Shown here: piece after piece, positions 24,641 to 33,050 of the stretch | How the letters are laid out: each line of letters opens with the position of its first letter | Numbering within the stretch: position 1 is the first letter of the stretch | Assembly: GCA_017459985.1 (NCBI GenBank) | Contig: JAFUBX010000026.1 | Coordinates: 1 to 64,000, forward strand | Reading direction: 5' to 3' | DNA length: 64,000 bases | Source: Parasporobacterium sp. | GTDB taxonomy: Bacteria > Bacillota > Clostridia > Lachnospirales > Lachnospiraceae | Made by a program: the position numbers and the translations under genes | The notes under the pieces: model-generated | Told to the model about the DNA's origin: nothing | Database searches by the model: none | Seen by the model: only the letters and a program-made list of their open reading frames with translations

Positions 24641-27079
24641 ATGAATTCAATATCCGTCTATACAAAAACAGAATTCACAAAGGAGCCTCAATGGGACTCG
24701 AATTTCAAACTGGCTTTCGTTCTGAAGGGAGCTCTTACCTTTTATGCCGGTTCCAAGGAGCGGGTACTGCATACCCATGATTTTACGTTTGTCCGGCCCT
24801 TTGAGCTTTACGGTGGAAGCACCGGAAGCGGCGAAAGCAAGATCCTGATCGTGGACATCAGCCCGGATCTGTGGAAAGAGATCTGTCCCAATGCCGACAG
24901 CATGGGGTTCAGCATTTCGATCTTAAGAACCAACGACCGGCTGCCGGCTTATCAGTCTGTGTGCCGGGCTCTGGCCCGGATCGTTTACTACAACAGCAGC
25001 TCGGAGCCCAGCGCTTCCGCCCGGATCTGCAGTGCGGTCAGCGAGATCCTGGCGATCCTGCTCAAGGACTATGCGGATATGACGATCTCTGCCCGCACCA
25101 ATGACCAGACAGTCTCCCGGATCCAGGACATCCTGCAATACATTATCGGTAATTACACCCGCCGGTTTTCTCTGGAGGAGATCTCGGGGGCCATCGGTTT
25201 TCATCCGCAGTACTTCTCCGCTTATTTTAAAAAGAACTTTGGCGTCAGCTTTACGGATTACCTCAATAATTACCGGGTCAACAAAAGTATTCCGATGCTG
25301 CGGGAAACCCGGGAATCCATCCTGAATATCGCCCTGGCCTGCGGATTCAACAGCCATAAAACTTACAGCAACGCCTTTGAAAAATACTATGGCTGTTCTC
25401 CCCGGGACTACCGCCGTTCTCAGCAGCTGAAGCTGCAGAATGAGATTTCCGATTATGAGGAAAATGATTTTGATTATCTGCGGAGATTCTGGACCCGGCA
25501 GAACCAGGAGGATCCGGCTCTGGATACGGACAATTCGAAATTCACAATCATCCTGGATCCGGATACAGCTCCATTGGAAAATACCTCCCGTAATTTCATC
25601 AGTATCGGCAGGGCGATCTCATGCCTGCGGTCCGATATGCAGCAGCAGCTCCTCCGGGCGAAACGGGAGATGAATCTGGAATTTGTCCGGATCCGTGACA
25701 TTTTCTCCGACGATCTGTTTGTTTATTATGAAGACCGGAATAAAACGCCGGTGTTCAGCTGGCGGGCCCTGGATGAGATCTTCGATTTTCTGGTTTCCTC
25801 GGATCTGAAGCCCTTCATTGAAATCGGCTATATGCCCGGCCAGCTGGCTTCCCGCAAGCAGTACGCCGGATGGCAGTACCATCCTAATGTCAGCGCCCCG
25901 AAATCCGCCAAGCTTTGGGAAATGCTGGTCAGTTCCTTCCTGACGCATCTGATCAGCCGGTATGGAAAGGAGACCATCGAGGGCTGGCTTTTCGATTTCT
26001 GGACCTCCCCTAACCTGAAGCTGGAACATGGATACTGGAATGACGCCATGGAAAATTTCTTCCATTTTTACCGGTCCACCTACCATGCAGTGAAACAGAC
26101 AGATCCCATGATCCGACTGGGGTCTCCCAACTTCTCCTACCCCACCGGAATGGGCATTTATTCGGATTTTTTCAGATACGCGAAAAAATATCACCTGGAG
26201 CCGGATTTTATCTCTGTACATTTGTACAGCTGCGGAGACGGCGAAGACAATCCCGCGGAATCCTTTATCCAGTATTCCGTTTTCGACAATAATTACCGCA
26301 TTCCCAACATTAAGCCGGTGCAGGACAGCATCCCACGGGCGATTGACGAACTTCGGAGCCTGATCGATCAGAGCAGTTTTTCCGGGCTCCCCATCATCAT
26401 CGCCGACTGGAATGTCACCTTCTTCCCGACGGATTTCACCCGGGATACCAGTTTCATGGGGCCCTTCATTCTGGAGAATTATTTTCAATCCTGTGACAAG
26501 GTATACGGGATGGGATTTGCCTCCCTGTCGGACATTCACGAGGATTTCTTCAATACGGACCAGCTGTTCAACGGCGGCCCCGGACTGCTGACCTACAGCG
26601 GAATCCCCAAGTCCGCCTATTACGCCATGTGCATGGCATACCGGTTCAGCCGGAACATCCTGCAGAAGAAAGATAATTACATCATCGGGAAAACCGATAC
26701 CGGTTATGAGCTTCTGCTCTTCAATACCATTTTTTATCATGAGGATTACGTGGGCAATGATCCTTCAGTCATTTCCTTCACCAACCGTTATAATGTATTT
26801 CCTCCGGCCCGGGATGTCAGTTCCCATATCGAGATCCCGGTGGAACGAGGGGACTACAGCGTGATCCATTCCACCATCGGCAGAAACTGCGGTTCCTCCT
26901 ATGACGCCTGGGTGAAAATGGGGTCTCCCTATGACATCACTCCGGAGATTTCCCAATACCTGGAGCGGATCTCCACTCCCCGGATGAGTTTCGAAACCAT
27001 CGTCAATACGGACCGGATTCTGCTGGATGAGATCATAGAACCCCACAGTGTCCTCTATATCAAAATCAGCAGGCAGTGA
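24641..27079 (+). CDS. AraC-type regulator fused to a catalytically dead GH39-like domain
   Basis: An 812-residue regulator in three parts. A cupin-like effector domain spans residues ~1-150 (VLKGALTFYAGSKERVLHTH). An AraC helix-turn-helix spans ~165-265 (FSLEEISGAIGFHPQYFSAY, CGFNSHKTYSNAFEKYYGC). A long GH39-like barrel plus beta domain spans ~285-812. In GH39 enzymes the acid/base glutamate lies in a WNEPN motif and the nucleophile in an EWN motif; here they read FDFWTSPN (~451-458) and IIADWNVTF (~586), so both glutamates are replaced. I infer a sugar sensor rather than an enzyme. It is divergent from the importer operon and precedes the rhamnose catabolic genes, so it likely controls them. 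Confidence 0.85.
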   Translation: MNSISVYTKTEFTKEPQWDSNFKLAFVLKGALTFYAGSKERVLHTHDFTFVRPFELYGGSTGSGESKILIVDISPDLWKEICPNADSMGFSISILRTNDRLPAYQSVCRALARIVYYNSSSEPSASARICSAVSEILAILLKDYADMTISARTNDQTVSRIQDILQYIIGNYTRRFSLEEISGAIGFHPQYFSAYFKKNFGVSFTDYLNNYRVNKSIPMLRETRESILNIALACGFNSHKTYSNAFEKYYGCSPRDYRRSQQLKLQNEISDYEENDFDYLRRFWTRQNQEDPALDTDNSKFTIILDPDTAPLENTSRNFISIGRAISCLRSDMQQQLLRAKREMNLEFVRIRDIFSDDLFVYYEDRNKTPVFSWRALDEIFDFLVSSDLKPFIEIGYMPGQLASRKQYAGWQYHPNVSAPKSAKLWEMLVSSFLTHLISRYGKETIEGWLFDFWTSPNLKLEHGYWNDAMENFFHFYRSTYHAVKQTDPMIRLGSPNFSYPTGMGIYSDFFRYAKKYHLEPDFISVHLYSCGDGEDNPAESFIQYSVFDNNYRIPNIKPVQDSIPRAIDELRSLIDQSSFSGLPIIIADWNVTFFPTDFTRDTSFMGPFILENYFQSCDKVYGMGFASLSDIHEDFFNTDQLFNGGPGLLTYSGIPKSAYYAMCMAYRFSRNILQKKDNYIIGKTDTGYELLLFNTIFYHEDYVGNDPSVISFTNRYNVFPPARDVSSHIEIPVERGDYSVIHSTIGRNCGSSYDAWVKMGSPYDITPEISQYLERISTPRMSFETIVNTDRILLDEIIEPHSVLYIKISRQ

Positions 27080-27100
27080 TGCTGCCTGCTGATGCTTTTC
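27067..27100. terminator. Terminator overlapping the AraC-GH39 stop codon
   Basis: CAGCAGGCAG-TGATG-CTGCCTGCTG is a 10-bp perfect stem whose loop holds the TGA stop at 27077; ATGCTTTTCTTTTTG follows. It also faces the convergent rhaD gene. Confidence 0.85.
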
Positions 27101-27106
27101 TTTTTG

Positions 27107-27916
27107 TCAGTCCAGATATCCTTCTCTTCCCTTGACGCCGAACCGGTCCTCCAGCAGATGCATCTGCTCATCGGTCAGGGTATTGACTCTCGGAAGATGG
27201 GCGATCTTCATGTAGATCTCAGCGGCTTTCTCCGCAGTCTCGATCAGGCCGAAGGTCTCATCCAGATTCTTGCCTGCGCCATAAATTCCATGCAGGGACC
27301 ATACCACCAGACGGGAGGTCTTCATCTTCTCTGCGGTGGCTTCTCCGATCTCGTTGGTGCCGCACAGCATCCAGGGCAGAACGTTGACGCCATCCGGGAA
27401 AACAACGATGCATTCGGTGCACATCTGCCACAGGGTCCGGGTGAATTCTCTTTCATCCAGCGTATGGATAAAGGTCATGGCCAGGATGTTGGTGGGATGG
27501 CAGTGCATGATGACTTTGTTCTCCGGATCAATGGCCAGACGGGCAATGTGGCTCATCAGATGGGCCGGCAGCTCGGAAGTAAACCGTCCGCCATCGGAAT
27601 AGCCCCACATCAGCTCGGCGTCCACACCGTTTTGCGCAATCCGGATCAGGCCCAGATTGGCTGCGGGATCGTACTTCACGTTTTTGAAATATTTGCCGGT
27701 GCCGGTCACCAGGAAATATTTTCCGATGATTTCCTTTGCGTCAAAGTTCAGGGGAATGGTCCGGATCACTTCTCCGGAAATATAATCCTTCACTTCCTCT
27801 TCTGTCAGAAGCAGGCTGATATTTCCGCCGTTTCTTTCGTCCCAGCCGTGAAAATACATGTTATCTGCGGTGTGGATCATCTGTACCATCCATCTTGCTG
27901 TTAAAATATCTTTCAT
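27107..27916 (-). CDS. rhaD: L-rhamnulose-1-phosphate aldolase
   Basis: A 269-residue class II aldolase that splits L-rhamnulose 1-phosphate into dihydroxyacetone phosphate and L-lactaldehyde. Zinc-binding histidines are visible in VIMHCHPTNILAMTF (~residue 140); the early HGWDERNGGNISL (~25) is the phosphate-binding region, and the last ligand histidine is in VVWSLHGIYGAG (~210). Length matches the family (about 270). It is the last gene of the isomerase-kinase-aldolase operon, 15 bp after rhaB. RBS GGAGAAGGAAAG. Fuculose-phosphate aldolases are shorter (~215), which favours RhaD. Confidence 0.93.
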   Translation of the reverse strand: MKDILTARWMVQMIHTADNMYFHGWDERNGGNISLLLTEEEVKDYISGEVIRTIPLNFDAKEIIGKYFLVTGTGKYFKNVKYDPAANLGLIRIAQNGVDAELMWGYSDGGRFTSELPAHLMSHIARLAIDPENKVIMHCHPTNILAMTFIHTLDEREFTRTLWQMCTECIVVFPDGVNVLPWMLCGTNEIGEATAEKMKTSRLVVWSLHGIYGAGKNLDETFGLIETAEKAAEIYMKIAHLPRVNTLTDEQMHLLEDRFGVKGREGYLD

Positions 27917-27931
27917 CTTTCCTTCTCCAAT

Positions 27932-29218
27932 CTATTTCCAAAATTCCATTTGTATTTTCAAATTGCCCAGCGCTGTTGCTTCGATTGGCAGGGCGACCAC
28001 CTGTTTGCCGGTAAATTCCGCCGTCAGCTGGTTCAGATACTCATTTTTGGCGCCGCCGCCCCCGATGTACAGGGATTTCGGCCGTTTCCCGGTCACCAGC
28101 TCCAGTTCCCGGACCGCCTGTCCGTAACTGAACGCCAGGGAGCGGTAGACGCTGTTGATCACATCCGCATCCGACAGCTGTTCTTCCTTCAGTTCCCGCA
28201 GGATGTCTTCCCGGATATGGAAGGGTTCCAGGAAACAGGGCAGGTTCACGTCAAAAATCTTGTCATAGCTGCTGGATCTGGCCAGATCCACCATTTCCGG
28301 GAAGGAGATCCCCAGCATCTTCTGCAAATTCTGAATGATCCAGAGCCCCATGATATTTTTGAGGTAGCGGATATATCCCACACCGCCTTCGTTGGTGAAG
28401 TTGGCCTTCCGGCCCGCTTCGGAGGTGACGGGTTCCTTCAGCTTCATTCCCAGTAAAGACCAGGTTCCGCTGGACAGGAACATGGCATCCTCCGGCATCG
28501 GAAGTCCCTCCACCGCGGAGGCGGTGTCGTGGGTCGGACACAGGACCACCTTGATCTCCGGGCTCCGCTCATCGGTCCGGTAGGTTCCCACCAAAGCTCC
28601 CGGCATGGACAGTTCCCCGAAAAGATGTTCCGGAAGTCCCAGTCTGCGGATGATCTCCCGGTCATATTCCCGGGATGCAGCGTTCACCAGGCCGCCTGTG
28701 GTGGCGTTGGTATACTCCTGTTTCTTTACTCCGGTCAGACGGTACATCAGATATTCCGGGACCATCAGAAAATCGGTGACTCCCTCCAGCCTGCCGGCCA
28801 GCTTGTCACAATAAAGCTGGTACACCGTGTTAAAGGGCTGATACTGGATCCCCGTATGCTCATAGAGTGTCTCAAAGGGAACCAGCCTGTGGACCTCCGG
28901 GATCACTTCCTCTGTCCGGCTGTCCCGGTATCCATAGCAGGGATACACCGGATCCTCTCCCTTCATCAGCACGTAATCCACGCCCCAGGTATCGATGGAC
29001 ATACAGAAGATCTCACCGAAGCATTTCTGCGCCTCAAGGATTCCTTCCTTTACATATTCCACCAGGCCGTCGATATCCCAGGTCAGATGGCCGTCCGTTT
29101 CCTTCACGCCGTTCGGGAACCGGAACACTTCTTCCGTCTTTTGTTCCCCGTTTTCCGTCCAGCCCACGATATGCCGGCCGGAAGAGGCGCCGATATCAAC
29201 TGCAAGATAATACTTCAT
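27932..29218 (-). CDS. rhaB: Rhamnulokinase
   Basis: A 428-residue FGGY-type sugar kinase that phosphorylates L-rhamnulose at O1. It opens with YLAVDIGASSGRHIVGW (phosphate 1 region), has SIDTWGVDYVL (~75), the catalytic-aspartate region VVLCPTHDTASAVEGLP (~230) and the ATP-binding SLYIGGGGAKNEYLNQL (~385). All of these match rhamnulokinase better than xylulokinase. The ATG at 29218 lies just after a GGAGAAGTGGAAAC stretch; the frame extends 23 codons upstream into the preceding gene, without support. It lies 40 bp downstream of the isomerase gene and 15 bp upstream of rhaD. Confidence 0.93.
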   Translation of the reverse strand: MKYYLAVDIGASSGRHIVGWTENGEQKTEEVFRFPNGVKETDGHLTWDIDGLVEYVKEGILEAQKCFGEIFCMSIDTWGVDYVLMKGEDPVYPCYGYRDSRTEEVIPEVHRLVPFETLYEHTGIQYQPFNTVYQLYCDKLAGRLEGVTDFLMVPEYLMYRLTGVKKQEYTNATTGGLVNAASREYDREIIRRLGLPEHLFGELSMPGALVGTYRTDERSPEIKVVLCPTHDTASAVEGLPMPEDAMFLSSGTWSLLGMKLKEPVTSEAGRKANFTNEGGVGYIRYLKNIMGLWIIQNLQKMLGISFPEMVDLARSSSYDKIFDVNLPCFLEPFHIREDILRELKEEQLSDADVINSVYRSLAFSYGQAVRELELVTGKRPKSLYIGGGGAKNEYLNQLTAEFTGKQVVALPIEATALGNLKIQMEFWK

Positions 29219-29258
29219 GTTTCCACTTCTCCATTTCTGTAACTTGTGTACCGGCTGC

Positions 29259-30680
29259 CTATCTGGTGACAATGTCCACCGGGACATTGAAGATCTGCGC
29301 CACCTTCAGGATGGTATCGATATGTCTTCCGGAGGCTGCTGCCATATGATGGGTCGGGCCGGCTTCGCTCCAGCGGTTGCAGAATTCTCTTGCGCCGCAG
29401 GTAAAACGGGTCCGCATATTGGTATCTCCGAAGGTAAAGATGGGGCCGGGCTCGTTCACGCCTTCCGCAACGACAAATTTGAAATGGCCATCCTTGTCCT
29501 GGGTGATCCCAAGATAGGTCACCGGGCCCTCGGCCGGATAAAACTGGGTCAGGTATCCGCCGCCGGTCTTGCCATGGAACACCGGAACGATCTTCATGGT
29601 CGGTTTTTTGGCTTTGGAGATGTCGGCATCCCCGCTGCCGGAATGGCCGATGATGCAGATATCCTCCGGAAAATCAATGGAATACATTTCGCTTAACTGC
29701 CCCATACCGGAGATTGTTTTCAGGATGCTCATTGCCATGGCCACCTTGATATCGCCTTCCACTGCACAGGCCGTTCCCTGCTTGATCAGCATGGAAAATG
29801 CCGGGATCAGCATGGAATCCAGTTTTCCGGCCAGCCCCTGGGCAAATCCGTCATAATGGGATGCCACGAAGCCGAGCTTTTCCTCCTTCACCCATTTTTC
29901 GAAGGCGACCACATACTTCGCCATATCCCAGACTTTTTCAATGGTTCCGCCGCCTTCGATCTCAAAGGTATCCAGGATTTCCTGTGCCTTTTCCCGGATC
30001 TGCTCTTCATCGGTAATATCGTCTGCGATGGCCCACATTTTTTCCCAGTCGAACTGCTTGGTGTAAACCCACATCCGATGATACAGATTGGTTTCATCTA
30101 TATAAAGATCCATCATGCCGGGATAGGGTCTTCCGATCTGCGCCAGATTCGTATCCCGGAATCTCCGGCGTACCTGAGCGGCCCTGCACCAGTCCGCGAT
30201 CTGAGCGTCAGCCTCCGGATCTTCTCCTTCCTGAACGCCGGTGATCACCGCATGCCGTTTCCCGGCCCGCTCCAGATCCGCCACCATTTCTCCGACCGCT
30301 CCGCAGGCATACAGTTCCCCCAGCCAGGTGGCGGTATCCGTGTTTGCGTAGTCCGGAGCTTTCTTCTTCTGCAGATTCACCAGGATCACCGGAACGTCCA
30401 GATCCCGGACTGCCGGAAGCATGTTGTAGCTTGTGGCATAGGTAAGAAGCTGCAGGATCACCAGATCCACATCCGCGGCGCGAAACCGGTCTCCGGCTTC
30501 CATGGCCTTTTCCTTGGTTGTAACGATGCCGCCGTCGATCATCTCCACAGAATCCGGAATCCGTTTTTTGAAGTCTTCATACTGCTGTTCAAACTCCGGA
30601 ACCAGTGACGGAAACTGCGGCAGATAAGCGCCCAGCGCGATAGAAAACACCCCGATGCGGGCTTTTGTATTGACTAACAT
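29259..30680 (-). CDS. L-fucose/L-arabinose isomerase family protein (candidate rhamnose isomerase)
   Basis: A 473-residue cytoplasmic protein of the fucose/arabinose isomerase fold, which interconverts aldoses and ketoses with a divalent metal. N-terminal MLVNTKARIGVFSIALGAYL and LVILQLLTYATSYN are the Rossmann-like domain; likely metal/substrate residues lie in KVAMAMSILKTI (preceded by CAVEGDI) and in the C-terminal SEAGPTHHMAAASGRH. It opens the operon that continues with rhaB and rhaD, in the place where a canonical RhaA would be expected; no RhaA is in the window. I infer that it makes L-rhamnulose here. RBS GGGAGGG. Arabinose or fucose activity is the alternative. Confidence 0.82.
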   Translation of the reverse strand: MLVNTKARIGVFSIALGAYLPQFPSLVPEFEQQYEDFKKRIPDSVEMIDGGIVTTKEKAMEAGDRFRAADVDLVILQLLTYATSYNMLPAVRDLDVPVILVNLQKKKAPDYANTDTATWLGELYACGAVGEMVADLERAGKRHAVITGVQEGEDPEADAQIADWCRAAQVRRRFRDTNLAQIGRPYPGMMDLYIDETNLYHRMWVYTKQFDWEKMWAIADDITDEEQIREKAQEILDTFEIEGGGTIEKVWDMAKYVVAFEKWVKEEKLGFVASHYDGFAQGLAGKLDSMLIPAFSMLIKQGTACAVEGDIKVAMAMSILKTISGMGQLSEMYSIDFPEDICIIGHSGSGDADISKAKKPTMKIVPVFHGKTGGGYLTQFYPAEGPVTYLGITQDKDGHFKFVVAEGVNEPGPIFTFGDTNMRTRFTCGAREFCNRWSEAGPTHHMAAASGRHIDTILKVAQIFNVPVDIVTR

Positions 30681-30721
30681 GACTGACCCTCCCTGAATTG
30701 ATATCGAATTTCTATTTTCGT

Positions 30722-30750
30722 ATTATATCAGAATCCCGGCCGTTGACCAT
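30722..30750 (-). promoter_or_regulatory. Promoter of the rhamnose catabolic operon
   Basis: On the minus strand an extended -10, TGATATAAT (hexamer 30722-30727), has a weak -35 TGGTCA 16 bp upstream. Weak -35 plus extended -10 fits an activator-dependent promoter, such as one driven by an AraC regulator. Confidence 0.6.
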
Positions 30751-30789
30751 GTCTTTAATTATCCAAAAAAGTGTCCTTATTTGCATTCC

Positions 30790-31740
30790 CTACCTGCTGA
30801 TTCGGTAAGCCCTTGGAGACTGACCGAAGCGGGCGGCAAAAATCCGGTGGAAATAACTGATGTTTTCATAGCCGACACTTACGGAAATCTCATCCACTCT
30901 CCTGTCGGTATTTTTCAGAAGCCAGGCTGCCTGGCTGAGACGCTTCTCCTGCAGAAGCTGTGTATAATTCTGTCCTGTGTTCCTGTGGATCAGCCGGGAC
31001 AGATACGGAAGATCATAATGAAGGTCGGCGGCAATCTCTCCGAGGCTGCCGTCTGAATAATGCTCCTCAATATAGCGCAGTACGGAAAGAACGGCGTTCT
31101 GATTCGGGTCCCGGAATTCCAGGGAATCCGTATGGTTCAGAAACTGGGCAAACAAAAGGCCCATGGTGCTCTGCAGAATCCCCCTGCGGTTGGGGATCTG
31201 TTCGGTGAGGGTGTACAGAAGATTTTCGATCAGATTCTGAATGGGCAGAATCTCCGCCACATGAAACAAAAGCCAGCCGGCTTCCCGGTCTCCGGTCAGG
31301 CAGGAGGTCACAAACCGGCGCAGAGGCGTCTCTTCTTCCCCCAGAAAAGGAAGCGTCCCGGAGAAGAATTCCGGGCGCACAATAAAATTGACCGCCACAT
31401 CCTGTTCGGACGCCGCTTCAATGGACTGCAGGGTGTTCGGGCCCAGCATCAGCATTTCCCCTTCCTGCAGAAGAATCTTCGCATGGTTGACCTGATGGGA
31501 GGTGCTGCCGGAACACATGTAAACCATCTCCACATAATCATGGGTGTGTTCCGGGAAGGCCACAAACCGGGTATGGGGACGGATCGTGATAATCTGTCCC
31601 GGTTCCAGGAGCTTGCGGCCGGAGATGACATCCCGGGTCCCGTCCATGTACAAAGACCGGTCGATCTTTGTCTCCCCGTTCAGCAGTTTCTTTTCCTCTT
31701 CTGTTATGACGGAGAGTTTTTCCAGCAATCCCAGGTTCAT
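30790..31740 (-). CDS. AraC-family regulator with cupin domain (RhaR/RhaS-like)
   Basis: A 316-residue transcription regulator. A cupin sugar-binding domain (~residues 50-170) shows FPEHTHDYVEMVYMCSG and LLQEGEMLMLGP; the C-terminal double helix-turn-helix (~215-316) shows LGEIAADLHYDLPYLSRLIH, LSQAAWLLKNTDRRVDEI and YFHRIFAARFGQSPRAYR. Its ATG overlaps the pgmB stop by 4 bp (ATGA), so the two are translationally coupled. It stops 110 bp before the isomerase-rhaB-rhaD operon on the same strand, and the promoter of that operon lies in the gap. By position it is the likely rhamnose-responsive activator, but the specificity is inferred. Confidence 0.88.
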   Translation of the reverse strand: MNLGLLEKLSVITEEEKKLLNGETKIDRSLYMDGTRDVISGRKLLEPGQIITIRPHTRFVAFPEHTHDYVEMVYMCSGSTSHQVNHAKILLQEGEMLMLGPNTLQSIEAASEQDVAVNFIVRPEFFSGTLPFLGEEETPLRRFVTSCLTGDREAGWLLFHVAEILPIQNLIENLLYTLTEQIPNRRGILQSTMGLLFAQFLNHTDSLEFRDPNQNAVLSVLRYIEEHYSDGSLGEIAADLHYDLPYLSRLIHRNTGQNYTQLLQEKRLSQAAWLLKNTDRRVDEISVSVGYENISYFHRIFAARFGQSPRAYRISR

Positions 31741-32387
31741 GATTCCAGCGGGATGTTCAACAGATCCTGAAAGCTGTCAAGCCGGTATTCTGTCTTTGCA
31801 TAGTCCCGTGCAGAGCCGATCCCGGCTCTGTGGAAATGTCCTGCTTCCGCCGCGTCGATCCCGGCTTCGGCATCCTCCACCACCAGGCATTCTTCCGGAT
31901 TCAGCTGCAGCATCTGCGCCGCCATCAGAAATACCTGGGGATCCGGTTTGGATCTCTGGATATTGGTTCCATCGGAAATCGCGTCAAAGAAATCGATCAG
32001 ACCGATCCGCTCCAGGATAAACTTCGCGTTTTTTGATGAGGATCCGATGGCCAGCTTCAGCCCCTTTGCCCTCAGGGCATCGAGTGTATTTCGGACCTCC
32101 TCCGACAGATCCGCCGGCGTCATGGTTTTCAGCTGCTCCCGGTAGATGTGATTCTTCAGTTCCATCAGATCCGCCTTCTCCTGCGGCGTATATTCTCTGG
32201 AAGCTTTCTCCAGAATAATCTCCAGGCTCTCCGCCCGGGACACCCCCTTCAGCCGGTCATTGATCTTCAGATCAAATTCGATCCCTTCGCCGTCCGCCAT
32301 CTCTTTCCACGCATTGTAATGATAGATGTCTGTAAAGCAGATGACCCCGTCCAGGTCAAAAATGATTCCCTTTATCTGTTGTTTCAT
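31737..32387 (-). CDS. pgmB: Beta-phosphoglucomutase (HAD superfamily)
   Basis: A 216-residue HAD enzyme that interconverts beta-glucose 1-phosphate and glucose 6-phosphate. The nucleophile motif GIIFDLDGVICFTD is at residue ~10, the substrate-specificity loop KGVSRAESLEIIL at ~50 (the family uses GVSRxxSL), motif II KLAIGSSSKN at ~115 and the magnesium motif VVEDAEAGIDAA at ~170. These mark beta-PGM rather than a general phosphatase. ATG 32387 follows GGAGG. It begins a two-gene unit with the AraC regulator. It normally serves maltose, trehalose or cellobiose phosphorolysis; no phosphorylase is nearby. Confidence 0.85.
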   Translation of the reverse strand: MKQQIKGIIFDLDGVICFTDIYHYNAWKEMADGEGIEFDLKINDRLKGVSRAESLEIILEKASREYTPQEKADLMELKNHIYREQLKTMTPADLSEEVRNTLDALRAKGLKLAIGSSSKNAKFILERIGLIDFFDAISDGTNIQRSKPDPQVFLMAAQMLQLNPEECLVVEDAEAGIDAAEAGHFHRAGIGSARDYAKTEYRLDSFQDLLNIPLES

Positions 32388-32418
32388 CGAAGGTTCCTCC
32401 CCGCTATTATTGTCCTTT

Positions 32419-32447
32419 ACTTTACCATGCCTGCGGATGATTGGCAA
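32419..32447 (-). promoter_or_regulatory. Promoter of the pgmB-araC unit
   Basis: On the minus strand TTGCCA (32442-32447), 17 bp, TAAAGT (32419-32424). The palindromic repeat array begins about 80 bp further upstream. Confidence 0.55.
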
Positions 32448-32526
32448 ACATGACCTCCATAGAAACTGCGGCGACTCTCCCATTCACGTTGAAGACTTTC
32501 CTGATCTCTCTAAAGAGTTTTCTGTT

Positions 32527-32876
32527 TTTCTCCAGCGGATTTACCTCCCAAAGTCATGTGTTTTCGGAAGTTTATGATTTTCGCATGACTTCTCCCACTG
32601 GAAAATCACGTATATTTTCATGTTCTTCTTTTTTACATGATGATTTAACACTGTTCATCATGTAAATTTCAGGATTTCTGTTTTTACATGACAAAATTGT
32701 CGTTTTCATCATGTATATTCTCATAAACTTCATTATTACATGACGAAATTGCCGTTTATATCATGTATATTTTGATGTTTCCTGATTTTACATGATGATT
32801 ACATGAATATGATCATGTAAAAATCCGAGAAGGAGCTATTTACATGACGCAGGTCTCGATATCAATATGTAAAATT
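32527..32876. repeat. Tandem array of palindromic units, period 51-52 bp
   Basis: This gene-free stretch of the 663-bp gap between pgmB and the esterase holds five clear and about two decayed units. Left arms (TTTTACATGA or close) start at 32631, 32682, 32734, 32786 and 32838; right arms (TCATGTA or ATATGTA) start at 32658, 32709, 32761, 32813 and 32865. Decayed arms lie at the same phase at 32579 (TTTCGCATGA), 32606 (TCACGTA) and 32554 (TCATGTG). Arm positions are conserved while the centres and the ~15-bp links vary. The best unit (32632-32666) has 12-bp perfect arms TTTACATGATGA and TCATCATGTAAA. The stretch is very AT-rich and non-coding. Function unknown. Confidence 0.85.
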
Positions 32877-32975
32877 GAAAGAAAGGTCATGCGGCGTTTT
32901 TCAAATATTCCATCTTCCGCACGACTATCTCCGCAGAATGAAAAGGGACATGAAGTATCAATTCCAAACATGGAA

Positions 32976-32999
32976 AAGGCGGCAGTTTCCTGCCGCCTT
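32976..32999 (-). terminator. Terminator after the carboxylesterase gene
   Basis: On the minus strand AAGGCGGCAG-GAAA-CTGCCGCCTT followed by TTCC: a 10-bp perfect stem closed by a GAAA tetraloop, about 50 bp past the stop at 33051. Confidence 0.85.
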
Positions 33000-33050
33000 C
33001 CCGATATCATCTGAACATAATACTTCAAATCATTGTTCGAAGGATTGCTC

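Noticed and set aside
24641..27079. Active beta-xylosidase
   Set aside because: Both catalytic glutamate positions of GH39 are substituted and the protein begins with an AraC regulator.
32441..32665. 74-residue protein in the repeat region
   Set aside because: The frame runs through non-coding palindromic repeats, has no ribosome site, and the 52-bp period would break any coding repeat.
32527..32876. CRISPR array
   Set aside because: Spacing is regular, but the repeat arms vary, the centres differ, period is 52 bp with ~15-bp links, and no cas gene is present.
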